A DNA stretch of 64,000 nucleotides from Roseiarcus sp963806935 (GTDB lineage: Bacteria; Pseudomonadota; Alphaproteobacteria; Rhizobiales; Beijerinckiaceae), in NCBI GenBank assembly GCA_963806935.1, contig CAWEAT010000008.1, positions 155,770 to 219,769 on the forward strand. Direction: 5' to 3'. The position numbers were made by a program, and so were the translations under genes. Shown here in pieces: positions 7,982-17,153 of this stretch; position 1 is the stretch's first letter; each line of letters begins with the position of its first letter. Below the pieces are notes generated by a model, which was given only the letters and a program-made list of their open reading frames with translations, was not told where the DNA came from and made no database searches.

Positions 7982-8439
7982 TGAAACAGCCACCCTCGCC
8001 GCCTTCCGGTCCCGCGCCCAGCCTCTCGGAACAATTCGAGCGCGGGGATCTCATGTCCGTGAATTGCCCCTCGCGCGAAGTGCTGAAGCACATGACCAGC
8101 CGCTGGGGGGTGCTGGTGCTGATTGCACTCGATGGCCGCACGCGCCGCTTCAGCGAACTCAGGCGCGCAATCGGCGGGGTGAGCGAACGGATGCTCGCGC
8201 AAACGCTGCAATGGCTGGAGGGCGACGGCCTCGTCAGCCGCAGGGCGTTCGACGTCGTGCCGCCGCACGTGGAATATAGCCTGACGCCGTTCGGCCATGA
8301 GGCGGCGCGGCATGTTCAGGCGCTCGCCGACTGGATCGAGTCCAATCTGCCGCGATTCGCGAATGCATGGAGCGCCGGCCCGACAGGCTCGAATCGGCGT
8401 GGCGGCCGCACGCCTCGCGCAAGGTTCCCCGATCACTGA
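7981..8439 (+). CDS. HxlR-family transcriptional regulator (YtfH-like)
   Basis: This 152-residue winged-helix protein of the HxlR family has SLSEQFERGDL, CPSREVLKHMTSRWG and VVPPHVEYSLTPFG, nearly the E. coli YtfH pattern. CPSR carries the redox-active cysteine of quinone- and aldehyde-sensing HxlR proteins. The ATG at 7981 fits the YtfH N-terminus but has no visible ribosome binding site because the operator runs into it, so the message may be leaderless. The C-terminal 25 residues are Arg/Pro-rich and not conserved. Confidence 0.9.
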   Translation: MKQPPSPPSGPAPSLSEQFERGDLMSVNCPSREVLKHMTSRWGVLVLIALDGRTRRFSELRRAIGGVSERMLAQTLQWLEGDGLVSRRAFDVVPPHVEYSLTPFGHEAARHVQALADWIESNLPRFANAWSAGPTGSNRRGGRTPRARFPDH

Positions 8440-8479
8440 ATCGCGAACCGGCCAGAACTCACGGGGCTCTTGTGCGCCA

Positions 8480-9724
8480 TTGAGCACGCTCTCGCTCGCC
8501 ATGATCGTCAGAAACGAAGGCGCGACGATCGAGCGGGCGCTGGGCTGCGCCAGGCTGTTCGCCGACGAGATGGTCGTCGTCGACACCGGCTCGACGGATG
8601 AAACCGTCGCCAAAGCCGAGGCGATGGGAGCCAAGGTCCATCATTTCCGCTGGGTCGAGGATTTCGCCGCGGCGCGCAACTACTCGTTTTCCCAATGCGC
8701 GATGGACTGGATCCTCTGGCTCGACGGCGACGACGTCATTTCGCCCGAGGACCAGAACCGGATTCTCGACCTCAAGAGCGGCGTCCTGAACGACGACCTG
8801 CAAGCGATCTACCTGCGCTATAATTATCCGCCGTTCCGCCAGTGGCGAGAGCGAATCGCGAGGCGCGACCTGTTCGCCGAAAATAAGTTGCGATGGCAGA
8901 ACCCGGTCCACGAGTTCATCGACGGGATCGACGGCCAAAAGGCGAAATATTTCGACGCGATCTCAATTCTTCACTCCACCCCGCCCGACCGGCACGCGCT
9001 GAAGAAAGACCGCAATATCTCAATTCTTCGCAAGCACTACGCAGGCGGAGCCACCGACGACCGCACCCTCTACATCTATGCGGTCGAATGCCTGCACAGT
9101 TTGCTGAAGGACGAAGGCGAGCAGGTTCTGGGGCAATTTTTCGCGAAAGTCAGCATTCCTGAATATCGCTACGAGATTTGCAGCAAGATGTATGATTTTT
9201 ATATGCATTTTGGCGAGCCGCGGCAGGCGCTGGATGCGCTGTCTCGCGCGATCGTCGAGGACGCGGCTCGCGCCGAGGCCTATTACAAGCTCGGAACGCA
9301 TCTCAGCGACAAGGCCGATCAGCCGACCGAGGCCATTCCTCTCCTGACGGTCGCGAGCATGATCCGTCTCCCGAGCTACGGGACGCCGGAAGCGGAGGCC
9401 TATGGCTCCGGCCCATGGGAAGCGCTTGCCCGAGCCCATTTCCGGCTCGAGACTATCGACGCCGCGCGGCGCATGGCGGCCGAAGCGCTCAAGCGCAAGC
9501 CGCCGGACGCCGGATGGCTGGCGGAACTGGCGGGCTGGGACGGGGCGGCGCCGGCGTTCGACCCGCTCCCGCCGCAATGGGCGGAATGGACCGAAGGCAA
9601 TCTCGGCAAGGGCGTGCCGCGCTGGACGATCATTCGCATCCTCGAAGAAAACGGATTCGGCCCAAGAGCGATCGTCGAAGGCGTCAGGGCGTTTGACCGC
9701 AAGCCGCGCGCCGCCGAGACGTGA
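8480..9724 (+). CDS. Family 2 glycosyltransferase with C-terminal TPR-like repeats
   Basis: The protein starts LSTLSLAMIVRNEG, the signature of SunS-like GT2 enzymes. VVVDTGSTDET lies near residue 35 and ILWLDGDDVISPED near residue 83 (metal motif). From about residue 220 the sequence becomes helical repeats (YEICSKMYDFYMHFGEPRQAL, AEAYYKLGTHL) like TPR modules. The TTG at 8480 is chosen because it precedes the conserved opening strand; the first ATG is inside that strand. The TIGR03032 gene follows 55 bases later. Target unknown. Confidence 0.8.
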   Translation: MSTLSLAMIVRNEGATIERALGCARLFADEMVVVDTGSTDETVAKAEAMGAKVHHFRWVEDFAAARNYSFSQCAMDWILWLDGDDVISPEDQNRILDLKSGVLNDDLQAIYLRYNYPPFRQWRERIARRDLFAENKLRWQNPVHEFIDGIDGQKAKYFDAISILHSTPPDRHALKKDRNISILRKHYAGGATDDRTLYIYAVECLHSLLKDEGEQVLGQFFAKVSIPEYRYEICSKMYDFYMHFGEPRQALDALSRAIVEDAARAEAYYKLGTHLSDKADQPTEAIPLLTVASMIRLPSYGTPEAEAYGSGPWEALARAHFRLETIDAARRMAAEALKRKPPDAGWLAELAGWDGAAPAFDPLPPQWAEWTEGNLGKGVPRWTIIRILEENGFGPRAIVEGVRAFDRKPRAAET

Positions 9725-9779
9725 TCGTCACCAGGCCGCCCTTGACTGACCTTGCGTCGAGCGGCGTAGCCGCGTTCGG

Positions 9780-10874
9780 ATGGATGGAACCGGCGCCGAC
9801 ACGATCGACATCGCGCAAGCGCCAGCGAGCGCAGACGATGCGGTCGAATATTCGCTCTCGAACGGCATGGTCGCGCGGCTCGCGAGCCTCGACGTTTCGA
9901 TCGTGTTTTCCTCCTACCAGTCGGGCGTTCTCTATTTCCTCGGCCGCAGTCCCGGCGGCGCCCATCTGCACCAGTCCGGCCTGCCGAAGCCGATGGGGAT
10001 ATGCGTCGACGGTCCGGGCCGGCTGACGCTCGCGTCGGGCGCGCAGGTTGCGCGGTTCGAGAATGTGCTGGCGCCAAACGAGCGCATCAACGACGCCTTC
10101 GACGCCTGCTACGTCCCGCGAACCTGCCATCTTGTCGGCGATCTCGATCTGCATGACATTGGCGTCGACCGCGACAATCGGCCGATTTTCGTCAACACGC
10201 GGTTCAATTGTCTCGCCACGCTGTCGCCGAAACACAGTTTCGCGCCAGTCTGGAAGCCGCCGTTCGTTACGGGAATGCTGGACGGCGACAAATGCCATCT
10301 CAATGGGCTCGCCATGCTGAAGGGCAAGCCGGCCTATGTCACGGCGGCCAGCCGGTCGGACGTGATCGACGGCTGGCGCGACCGGCGCGCGGACGGCGGC
10401 GTCGTGGTCGATGTCGAAGCCAACCGGATCGTCTGCGAGGGCCTGTCGATGCCCCATTCGCCGCGGATGCATCGCGGCGAGCTCTGGCTCCTGAACTCCG
10501 GGACCGGCGAGCTCGGCGTCGTCGAGGGGCTCAGCGAGGGCAAGGGCCGCTTCGCGCCGCGCGCCTTCTGCCCCGGCTTTGTCCGCGGCCTCGCGTTCCA
10601 CGACAAATACGCCTTCGTCGGCCTGTCGAAGCCGCGCTACAAGCGCTTCGAGGGGCTCGCCCTCGACGGCCGGCTGAAGCAGGCGGACGCCGAGCCCTGG
10701 TGCGGCGTGCAGGTGATCGACCTCGACACGGGCGGCTGCGTCGACTGGCTCCGGATCGACGGCGCGGTCGCGGAGCTCTACGACGTCGCGGTCATCCCCG
10801 GCTTCAGGCGGCCGATGGCGCTGACCCCGTTTTCGGGCGAAGCGGCGGGGCTCATCACCTTAGAGGCGCATTGA
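9780..10874 (+). CDS. TIGR03032 family protein of unknown function
   Basis: The 364-residue protein matches the TIGR03032 (DUF4915-like) pattern. Hallmarks are SSYQSGVLYFLG near residue 45, GDLDLHDIGVD near residue 121, HLNGLAML near residue 176, SMPHSPRMHRGELWLLNSGTGELG near residue 224, and CPGFVRGLAF near residue 260. It is predicted to be a beta-propeller-like cytosolic protein; no signal peptide is seen. Family members often lie beside TPR, sulfotransferase or glycosyltransferase genes, and here it follows a GT2-TPR gene. No enzymatic role is established. Confidence 0.82.
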   Translation: MDGTGADTIDIAQAPASADDAVEYSLSNGMVARLASLDVSIVFSSYQSGVLYFLGRSPGGAHLHQSGLPKPMGICVDGPGRLTLASGAQVARFENVLAPNERINDAFDACYVPRTCHLVGDLDLHDIGVDRDNRPIFVNTRFNCLATLSPKHSFAPVWKPPFVTGMLDGDKCHLNGLAMLKGKPAYVTAASRSDVIDGWRDRRADGGVVVDVEANRIVCEGLSMPHSPRMHRGELWLLNSGTGELGVVEGLSEGKGRFAPRAFCPGFVRGLAFHDKYAFVGLSKPRYKRFEGLALDGRLKQADAEPWCGVQVIDLDTGGCVDWLRIDGAVAELYDVAVIPGFRRPMALTPFSGEAAGLITLEAH

Positions 10875-10879
10875 GGATT

Positions 10880-11896
10880 TCAGCGATCCGGTTCGCGTCG
10901 AGTCGAACCGCGCTCGATCATTCGGGCGGGCAGCACGAGACGGAGCTCGTTCAAGGCCGCCCGCGCGCCTTCGGCCGCCTGAAGCACGCGGACCGTCTCG
11001 CTCACCATCCGCCGCGCGTCCTGGCGGAAGGTTGTGAGATCGTAGGCGGCCCATCCCGCCATCGCGATGTCGTCGAAACCGGCGATCAGAAAATCTTCCG
11101 GCGCGCGCAGACCCGCCCGGCTGCGCACCGCGTCGATTGCTCCCATCGCGATGAGATCGTTGGCGCAGAAGATCGCCTCGGGAGGCGCGCCGTCGCGCAA
11201 AATCGTGACAAGCGCATCGCGTCCGCTCTCGTAGCTGAAGTCTTCCCCTCCGATAACCCGCAAGGCGCCATAGCCGCACGCGACGAGACGGTCGCGAAAG
11301 CCCTTGAACCGATCGTCGCTCGCGGGGCTCCCTTTGGGGCCGGCGACATAGGCGAAAGAACGGGCGCCGCGCGCGATGAAGAGATCGGCGATCTCGGCCC
11401 CGGCGGCCAAATTGTCGGAGGAGATCGAGGTGAGCCACTCGTTCTTGACTGGCGTGTTGAAGGAGACGACCGGGATCTTGAAGGCGGCAAGCGCCGCCGC
11501 CGCCTCCGCCGAAAGGACCGCGAGCGCGCTCACGATCGCGTCGACCCGATAGCTCGCGAGCCGAGGAATGACGGAATCGAGCGAGTGGCCGCTCCTGACG
11601 TGAACGAGCAGGACCTGATGCCCCGTGGCGTGGAGTTGGACCGTGAATTCCTCGAGCACGCTTGCGTAGAAAGGGTTGTACATTCCCCCAATCACCAGCG
11701 CGACCAGGTACGATCGATGGTTGAGCATGATCTGCGGAATCAGGCTCGGGCGATATCCAAGATGCTCGGCGGCCGTCAGAACCTTCCGGCGAGTCTCTGC
11801 GGAGATGCTCGCGCCAGGCCTGTATGTCCGCGAAACCGAGGACTGCGAGACCCCAGCAAGGCGAGCGACATCGATTGAGGACGCGTAGCGCGGCAT
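10880..11896 (-). CDS. LacI-family transcriptional regulator
   Basis: This 338-residue protein has an N-terminal LacI helix-turn-helix (SSIDVARLAGVSQSSVSR, about residues 6-23) and a periplasmic-binding-protein-like effector domain ending with the FDDIAMAGW motif. It is divergent from the ABC importer operon, so it probably represses that operon until the imported sugar or a derivative binds. It converges with the TIGR03032 gene, 5 bases apart. Confidence 0.92.
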   Translation of the reverse strand: MPRYASSIDVARLAGVSQSSVSRTYRPGASISAETRRKVLTAAEHLGYRPSLIPQIMLNHRSYLVALVIGGMYNPFYASVLEEFTVQLHATGHQVLLVHVRSGHSLDSVIPRLASYRVDAIVSALAVLSAEAAAALAAFKIPVVSFNTPVKNEWLTSISSDNLAAGAEIADLFIARGARSFAYVAGPKGSPASDDRFKGFRDRLVACGYGALRVIGGEDFSYESGRDALVTILRDGAPPEAIFCANDLIAMGAIDAVRSRAGLRAPEDFLIAGFDDIAMAGWAAYDLTTFRQDARRMVSETVRVLQAAEGARAALNELRLVLPARMIERGSTRREPDR

Positions 11897-11922
11897 GTTT
11901 ACTCGGACGCCGTTCTCGGCGC

Positions 11923-11952
11923 TTGACGGTAATCGTCAGTTATGACTAGCTA
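11923..11952 (+). promoter_or_regulatory. Possible promoter of the ABC importer operon
   Basis: TTGACG (11923-11928) and TAGCTA (11947-11952) are separated by 18 bases and resemble sigma-70 -35 and -10 boxes reading toward the importer. GTTA and TAAC half-sites (11939-11954) flank the -10 and could belong to the LacI operator. This is pattern recognition only. Confidence 0.35.
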
Positions 11953-11988
11953 ACCAAAAGAGACCTGTCCACACGTTCGGGAGGAACG

Positions 11989-12075
11989 GTGAACCCGCCG
12001 AAAGCGCGATATCCAGGTCTCCATTCCGCCCCTTCTTCGGCGCGGAGTGGTCCGGCTGCGGAACGCCGGCCGTGA
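11989..12075 (+). other. Leader open frame, or misframed N-terminus of the ABC ATPase
   Basis: GTG at 11989 follows a strong GGGAGG site (11979-11984) and opens 28 codons whose TGA overlaps the GTG of the ATPase as GTGA. The ATPase GTG itself has no visible ribosome binding site. Either this is a short leader peptide translationally coupled to the ATPase, or a single-base error has cut off the true ATPase N-terminus. Several frameshifts in this operon make the second reading plausible. Confidence 0.35.
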
Positions 12076-13586
12076 CCGAGCCGGCCCTTCGGGTCACTGG
12101 CGTCGCCAAGGCCTTTGGCGCGTCGAACGCCCTCACGGACGTCAGTTTTGAGGTGGCGCGCGGCGAGGTTCACGCGCTCGTCGGCGAGAACGGCGCTGGA
12201 AAGTCCACGCTGGTCAAGATCATCACCGGCATCCTTGAGCCCGACGCGGGCGAGATCGCGCTGAACGGCGAAGTCGTCCGCTTCACGACCCCGATCGAGG
12301 CGCGGCGCGCGGGCGTCGCCGCCGTCTATCAGGACCCGAAGCTTTTTCCCCACCTGGACGTCGCCGAGAACATCAGCATGGGCTCGACGCCCGTGACGGC
12401 GTTCGGAACCGTGGACCGCAAGGCGGCAGTCGCGCGGGCGCGCGAGGCGCTCACGCGACTTGGCGTCGCGATCGAACCCAGCGCGCTGATCGCCGGGCTG
12501 TCGATGGCCGAGCTTCAGTTCGTCGAGATCGCCCGCGCGCTGACGGCTGACCTGCGGCTCCTGATCCTCGACGAACCGACGTCGGCGCTGACGCCCGCTG
12601 AAGTCGAGAAGCTGTTCCGGATCGTGAAGTCCCTGCGCGACCGCGGGACATCGGTCGTGCTTATTACGCACCGGCTGGAAGAGCTTGATCTCATCGCAGA
12701 CGCCGTGACGGTCCTAAGGGATGGCCGGCATGTCGCGACACGGCCCGCCTCCGAGCTGAGCCGCGCCGAGATCGTGCGGATGATGGTCGGTCGGCCGATC
12801 GAGACGCTATTCGACGAACGCAAGGCGAAAACGCCCGGCCGGGAAATCCTGCGCGTCGACGGGCTTGGCCTGGAAGGCGAGTTCTCTAACGTTTCGTTCT
12901 CGCTCCACGCCGGCGAGATCGTCGGCATGGCTGGACTCGTCGGCGCAGGCCGCTCGGAAATCGCGCATGCGTGCTTCGGCCTCACGCCCCCGACCTCGGG
13001 AAAGGTCACGCTCGACGGCCGCCCGGTCACTCCGCGAAGCCCGAAACAGATGCTCTCGCTCGGGCTCGCGTATCTCCCCGAGGATCGCGACGGCGTCGGC
13101 CTGATCATGTCGTCTTCGATCGTTAGCAACGTCACTCTGCCGATCGTCGACCGGCTGGCCCGGCTGGGCGTCGTCGACGAATCCGCCGAACTGCAACTGG
13201 CGACCGAGGCGGTGAAAACCTACGACGTGCGAACGACCGGCGTCGACCAGCTCGTCTCCGACCTGTCGGGCGGAAATCGGCAGAAGGTCGCGTTCGCCAA
13301 ATGGCTGTCGACGAAGCCGAAGGTCCTGATCCTCGACGAGCCAACGCACGGCATCGACGTGGGTTCGAAGGCGCAGGTCCACCGGATGATCGCGCGTCTC
13401 GCCGAGGACGGACTCGCGGTCCTTGTGATCTCGTCCGACCTTCCGGAGGTGCTTGCGATCAGCGATCGCATCCTTGTCGTCTCCGAGGGAGAGATCGTCG
13501 CGGAGCTCGACGCGGCTCATGCGGACCAGACCGCCGTCATGATGGCCGCCACGCGAAACGCGCGGGAGCCTGTCGATGTCCGCTGA
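12072..13586 (+). CDS. Sugar ABC transporter ATP-binding protein (RbsA/RhaT/LsrA type)
   Basis: This 504-residue ATPase has two fused nucleotide-binding domains, as in the CUT2 subfamily. Domain 1 has Walker A GENGAGKST (about 41-49), a degenerate signature LSMAELQ, and LLILDEPTSAL. Domain 2 has the usual weak Walker A (GLVGAGRSE), an intact LSGGNRQKVAFAKWL, and LILDEPTHGIDVG. It energises import of a monosaccharide-like ligand through the two permeases that follow. The first permease probably starts inside its 3' end (ATG 13576). Confidence 0.93.
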   Translation: MTEPALRVTGVAKAFGASNALTDVSFEVARGEVHALVGENGAGKSTLVKIITGILEPDAGEIALNGEVVRFTTPIEARRAGVAAVYQDPKLFPHLDVAENISMGSTPVTAFGTVDRKAAVARAREALTRLGVAIEPSALIAGLSMAELQFVEIARALTADLRLLILDEPTSALTPAEVEKLFRIVKSLRDRGTSVVLITHRLEELDLIADAVTVLRDGRHVATRPASELSRAEIVRMMVGRPIETLFDERKAKTPGREILRVDGLGLEGEFSNVSFSLHAGEIVGMAGLVGAGRSEIAHACFGLTPPTSGKVTLDGRPVTPRSPKQMLSLGLAYLPEDRDGVGLIMSSSIVSNVTLPIVDRLARLGVVDESAELQLATEAVKTYDVRTTGVDQLVSDLSGGNRQKVAFAKWLSTKPKVLILDEPTHGIDVGSKAQVHRMIARLAEDGLAVLVISSDLPEVLAISDRILVVSEGEIVAELDAAHADQTAVMMAATRNAREPVDVR

Positions 13587-14615
13587 CATTGGCGCGCTGC
13601 CTGCTGGAAGTCTGCGCAAAGATCCCTCGGACAGTTCGCGCTGCGCTTCCGGGTAAGCGGCGTGTTGGCCTTTCTGATCCTTCTCTGCGCGGGCTTCGCG
13701 GTTCTGCGGCCGCAGTTCTTTACGCCCGAGAACTTGAGCGCGATCCTCTCCAACGCGGCGATACTGATGATCGTCGCCGCAGCACAGGCGGTCATCCTTA
13801 TCACCCGCAATCTCGATGTCTCGGTCGGCTCGATCATGGGCTTTGCAGCCTATCTCACAGCCGACTTCGCGGCGCGCCATCCTGGCGTCGGCGGCGCCCT
13901 CGTGCTCATGCCGCTCGCGATCGGAGGCGGGCTCGGCGCGATCAACGGACTTCTCGTCGCCTATGGCAGGATTTCGCCGCTGATCGCGACGCTCGGGACG
14001 ATGTCGGTCTATCGTGGCCTGACCTACGTCTACGCCCGTGGTCAGGAGGTCACGTCCAACAAGCTGCCGCACTGGATGATCGAACTCGCGGACATGCGAA
14101 TCGGCGTCGTACCGCTGCTCGCGCTGCTCTCGGCGGCGGTCGTGTGCGCGCTCGCCGCGTTCCTGCGCTTCTATCCGCTCGGCCGGCGCATGTACGCGGT
14201 CGGCTCCAATCCCGAGGCGAGCGCCTTCTTTGGGCTGAGAACCCAGCGCATCGTGCTTCTGGCCTATGTCGTCGGCGGCGTCATGTGCGGTCTGGCCGGG
14301 TTTCTGTACGCCGCGCGTGTGGGAACTGTGACCGTGATCCTCGCTTCGGGATGGGAGCTCACTTCGCTCGCCGCCGCAGTCATCGGCGGGGTCAGCGTCA
14401 CCGGCGGCTCGGGAAACGTCATCGGCGCGGGGCTCGGGGCCATCGTTCTCGCCACCATCGACAATGGGCTTGTCCTGCTCGGCGTGCCTGAATTCTGGCG
14501 CATGTTCATTCAGGGCGTCGCGATCGTCGGCGCCGCGACGGCCGACGTCGTCATTGCCGCCCGCATTCGCAATTCGCTGCGCGCGGGACGCCGCCGCAGA
14601 AGGAGCACGCGATGA
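13576..14615 (+). CDS. CUT2 sugar ABC transporter permease 1 (frameshifted 5' end)
   Basis: The inner-membrane permease of the RbsC/LsrC family has about ten hydrophobic segments and the conserved EAA-like stretch GSNPEASAFFGLRT. The uninterrupted frame starts with GTG at 13662 (317 residues), but conserved residues (RSLGQFALRFRVSG) extend upstream without a start codon. An ATG at 13576, overlapping the ATPase stop, opens MSADIGALPAGSLRK in another frame. Adding one A to the AAA run at 13618-13620 would join them into a protein of about 346 residues. It overlaps permease 2 by ATGA. Confidence 0.85.
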
Positions 14616-15586
14616 ACCAGCGCCTGCCCCAGTGGGAGTTGACGCTTATCGTTCTGACGCTGGCCGCCGCCGCGTGGTCCGCGACGCTCTCGCCTTACTA
14701 TCTCAGCGTCGGCCAGATCCTCTATTCGACCCGGCAGTTCGTCTATCCGGGCATTCTCTCCATCGGCCTCGCCGTGGTCGTCATTCTCTCGGAGATCGAC
14801 ATTTCGCTGGCCTCGACGCTGGCGTTCGGGGGCGTTCTGTTTTCCAAGTTCTCGGCCTTCGGCGCTCCGATCTGGCTCGCGGTTCCCTGCGTCGTCGCGG
14901 CATGCGCGGCCCTCGGAACCCTGAACGGCGTTCTCGTCGCCCGGATGAACCTGCCCTCGCTCGCAGTCACGCTTGGCACGATGGGCGCCTTCCGGGGCTT
15001 GGCCTTCATCATCGGATCGGAGACGGGCTACACGAGCTTCGACGATTCCTATCTCTTTCTCGGATCGGAGAAGCTGTTCGGCGCCCTGCCGGTCTCCTTT
15101 CTCCTGTTCCTCGCGCTCGCGATAGCTGTTGGCGCGCTGATGCGCTGGACGGTCTTCGGCCGTCGCTGTTACGCCGTCGGCCGCAACAGGGAAGCCGCCT
15201 GGGCGGCCGGCATCGACGTCGCCCGGATCAAGATTGAAGCCTACGCCCTGGCGGGGGGGCTTGCGGGGCTCGCCTCACTCGTCTGGATCGGTCAGTACGG
15301 CTCGGCTCGCGGCGACAACGCCGACGGCGCGATCCTGTTCGTGGTCACCGCCGTGGTGCTCGGCGGCGTCGACATCAACGGTGGCCGGGGCGGAATTCTC
15401 GGCGTGGTTCTCGCCTTGTTTCTGCTTGGAACGATGCGCAACGGCATGGGCCTCGCGAACATCGGCGGGCCGACGCAGACGATCGTCCTCGGCGCCTTGT
15501 TGATCGCGGGCGTTCTCAGACCCGCGATTTTCCGCGCGTTCCGGCGCCTCTATCGGCTTCTGACGCCGAAGGCGGCGGGCGCATAA
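14612..15586 (+). CDS. CUT2 sugar ABC transporter permease 2
   Basis: This 324-residue polytopic permease has IDISLASTLAFGGVLF, LPSLAVTLGTMGAFRGLAF and AVGRNREAAWAAGID, typical of the RbsC/LsrD/RhaQ family. Two different permeases with one fused ATPase is the arrangement of rhamnose (rhaSTPQ) and autoinducer-2 (lsr) importers rather than of ribose systems with one permease. It starts at an ATG overlapping the stop of permease 1 and is followed 89 bases later by the binding-protein gene. Confidence 0.92.
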   Translation: MNQRLPQWELTLIVLTLAAAAWSATLSPYYLSVGQILYSTRQFVYPGILSIGLAVVVILSEIDISLASTLAFGGVLFSKFSAFGAPIWLAVPCVVAACAALGTLNGVLVARMNLPSLAVTLGTMGAFRGLAFIIGSETGYTSFDDSYLFLGSEKLFGALPVSFLLFLALAIAVGALMRWTVFGRRCYAVGRNREAAWAAGIDVARIKIEAYALAGGLAGLASLVWIGQYGSARGDNADGAILFVVTAVVLGGVDINGGRGGILGVVLALFLLGTMRNGMGLANIGGPTQTIVLGALLIAGVLRPAIFRAFRRLYRLLTPKAAGA

Positions 15587-15675
15587 AGCTGGAGGAGGGT
15601 CCCAAAGTCAAAGTGGTTGAACAGACGAACTCAAGGACAGACGCGAAAATTCGCGCACATGACAAGGAGGAAAAC

Positions 15676-16681
15676 ATGACTTTGCGTTCAACAATGCTCT
15701 CCGGGGCTTGCGCCCTCGCTGCGATCGGCCTCGCCGCCTCGGGAGCCTCGGCCAAGGACTTCAGGCTTCAAAATCATGATGACGCCGAAGTGGACCGGGT
15801 TCCCGTACTTCGAAGCCGCCGCCCGCGGCGGCAAGGATGCGGCGGCCGACCTTGGCGATACCTTCGTCTACGCGGGCGCCGACCACGCCGACGTCTCGCT
15901 TCAGGTCGAGACGCTCCAGAATTTCCTGACCCAGAAGCCGGACGCGATCACGCTTGCGGCAATCGATCTCAACGCGGTCGCGCCGGTCCTCAAGGAAGCT
16001 CGGAAGGACGGAATCGTCGTGACGACCTTCGACGCGGACGCCGCCCAGGATGCGCGCGACATGTTCGTCAATCAGATGTCCTACAAGCAGGCGGCGAAGA
16101 CCATGCTCGACTGCGCGCTCATGGATTCGCCCGACGGCGGCGAGGTGGCGTTCGTCGCGGCCTCGCCGACCGCGCCGAACCACACCGCCCACATCAAGTA
16201 CATGAAGGAATATATCGCCAACGATCCGAAGTACCAGGTTTTCAAGGTCGTCGACACGCAGTACGCCAACGACGAGGACGCCAAGAGCTACGATGTCGCG
16301 GTCAACCTCATGCAGGCTCACCCCAACCTGAAGGTGATCATCTCCTCATCGGCGGTGAGCGCCCCGTCCGGCGCGCGCGCCGTCGAAGCGAGCGGTCATG
16401 CAGGAAAGGTCTTCTCGACCGGATTTGCGCTGCCCGACGCGATCAAGACCTATATCAACGACGGCTCGGAAAAGTGCTTCGCCCTCTGGAATCCTTATGA
16501 GCTCGGCTATCTGGCTGTCTACGCGACGCATCTCAAGTTGGCCGGCAAGCTCGATCCGAAGCCGGGGACGACGTTCAAGGCCGGCAAGGTGGGCGAGTAC
16601 ACGGTCGGCGATGGCGGCGAGATCGTCTACGGCAAGCCGTTGATGTGGACCAAGGACACGGTCGACAAGTCGCCCTTCTGA
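15676..16681 (+). CDS. Periplasmic sugar-binding protein, LsrB/RhaS-like (frameshifted)
   Basis: ATG at 15676 has a good AAGGAGG site and encodes a Sec signal peptide (hydrophobic core ACALAAIGLAASGASA) in one frame. The mature domain (MMTPKWTGFPYFEAAARGG onward) lies in the next frame. Removing one base near 15768-15772 would fuse them into a protein of about 334 residues. The fold is a type 1 periplasmic binding protein. The C-terminus (CFALWNPYELGYLAVYA, then GEIVYGKPLMWT) follows the LsrB/RhaS layout. It would bind the ligand outside the inner membrane and deliver it to the permeases. Confidence 0.85.
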
Positions 16682-16799
16682 CTCGCCGGCGCGCGCGCTC
16701 GCCGCGCCGCGCAAGGAGCAAAAAAGACGATCGTTCGCCCTGGCGCCATGCTGACCGCAGCGCCAGGGCGGCGACCATCAACAACGGAAGGAAAGGCCC

Positions 16800-17114
16800 A
16801 TGACCGCTACGCCCCGATGCACCCTGACCGCCACATTGCACGCACGGCCGCAGAAGCGAGCCGAGCTCGTCAAACTGCTCGAAAGCTTTGTCCCTCGATC
16901 TCGCGCCGAGCCCGGCTGCATCGAATATCATTTCCACGTCAGCGACGAGGACCCGAACATCTTCTACTTTTACGAGAACTGGACCGACCGGGCCGCGCTC
17001 GACGTGCATCTGAACCTGCCCTACCAGAAGGAATGGTTCGGCCGGCATGACGAGTTTCTGAGCAGGAAGGTCGAGCTGCGCTTCTTTACGATGCTGAGCC
17101 ACTACGACAAGTAG
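16800..17114 (+). CDS. ABM-fold protein (antibiotic biosynthesis monooxygenase family, LsrG-like)
   Basis: This 104-residue protein forms one dimeric alpha/beta-barrel ABM domain. EPGCIEYHFHV, FYFYENWTDRAALDVHL and PYQKEWF are the family hallmarks. LsrG, the phospho-AI-2 isomerase of enteric lsr operons, has this fold and similar length, and rhamnose mutarotase is structurally related. In this operon it is more likely to process the imported compound than to be a monooxygenase (inference). It starts 118 bases after the binding-protein stop, behind a GGAAGGA site. Confidence 0.8.
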   Translation: MTATPRCTLTATLHARPQKRAELVKLLESFVPRSRAEPGCIEYHFHVSDEDPNIFYFYENWTDRAALDVHLNLPYQKEWFGRHDEFLSRKVELRFFTMLSHYDK

Positions 17115-17153
17115 CGAACGGTAGCGCGCGGCCGGGCGCGCGTGGGAGGAGCG

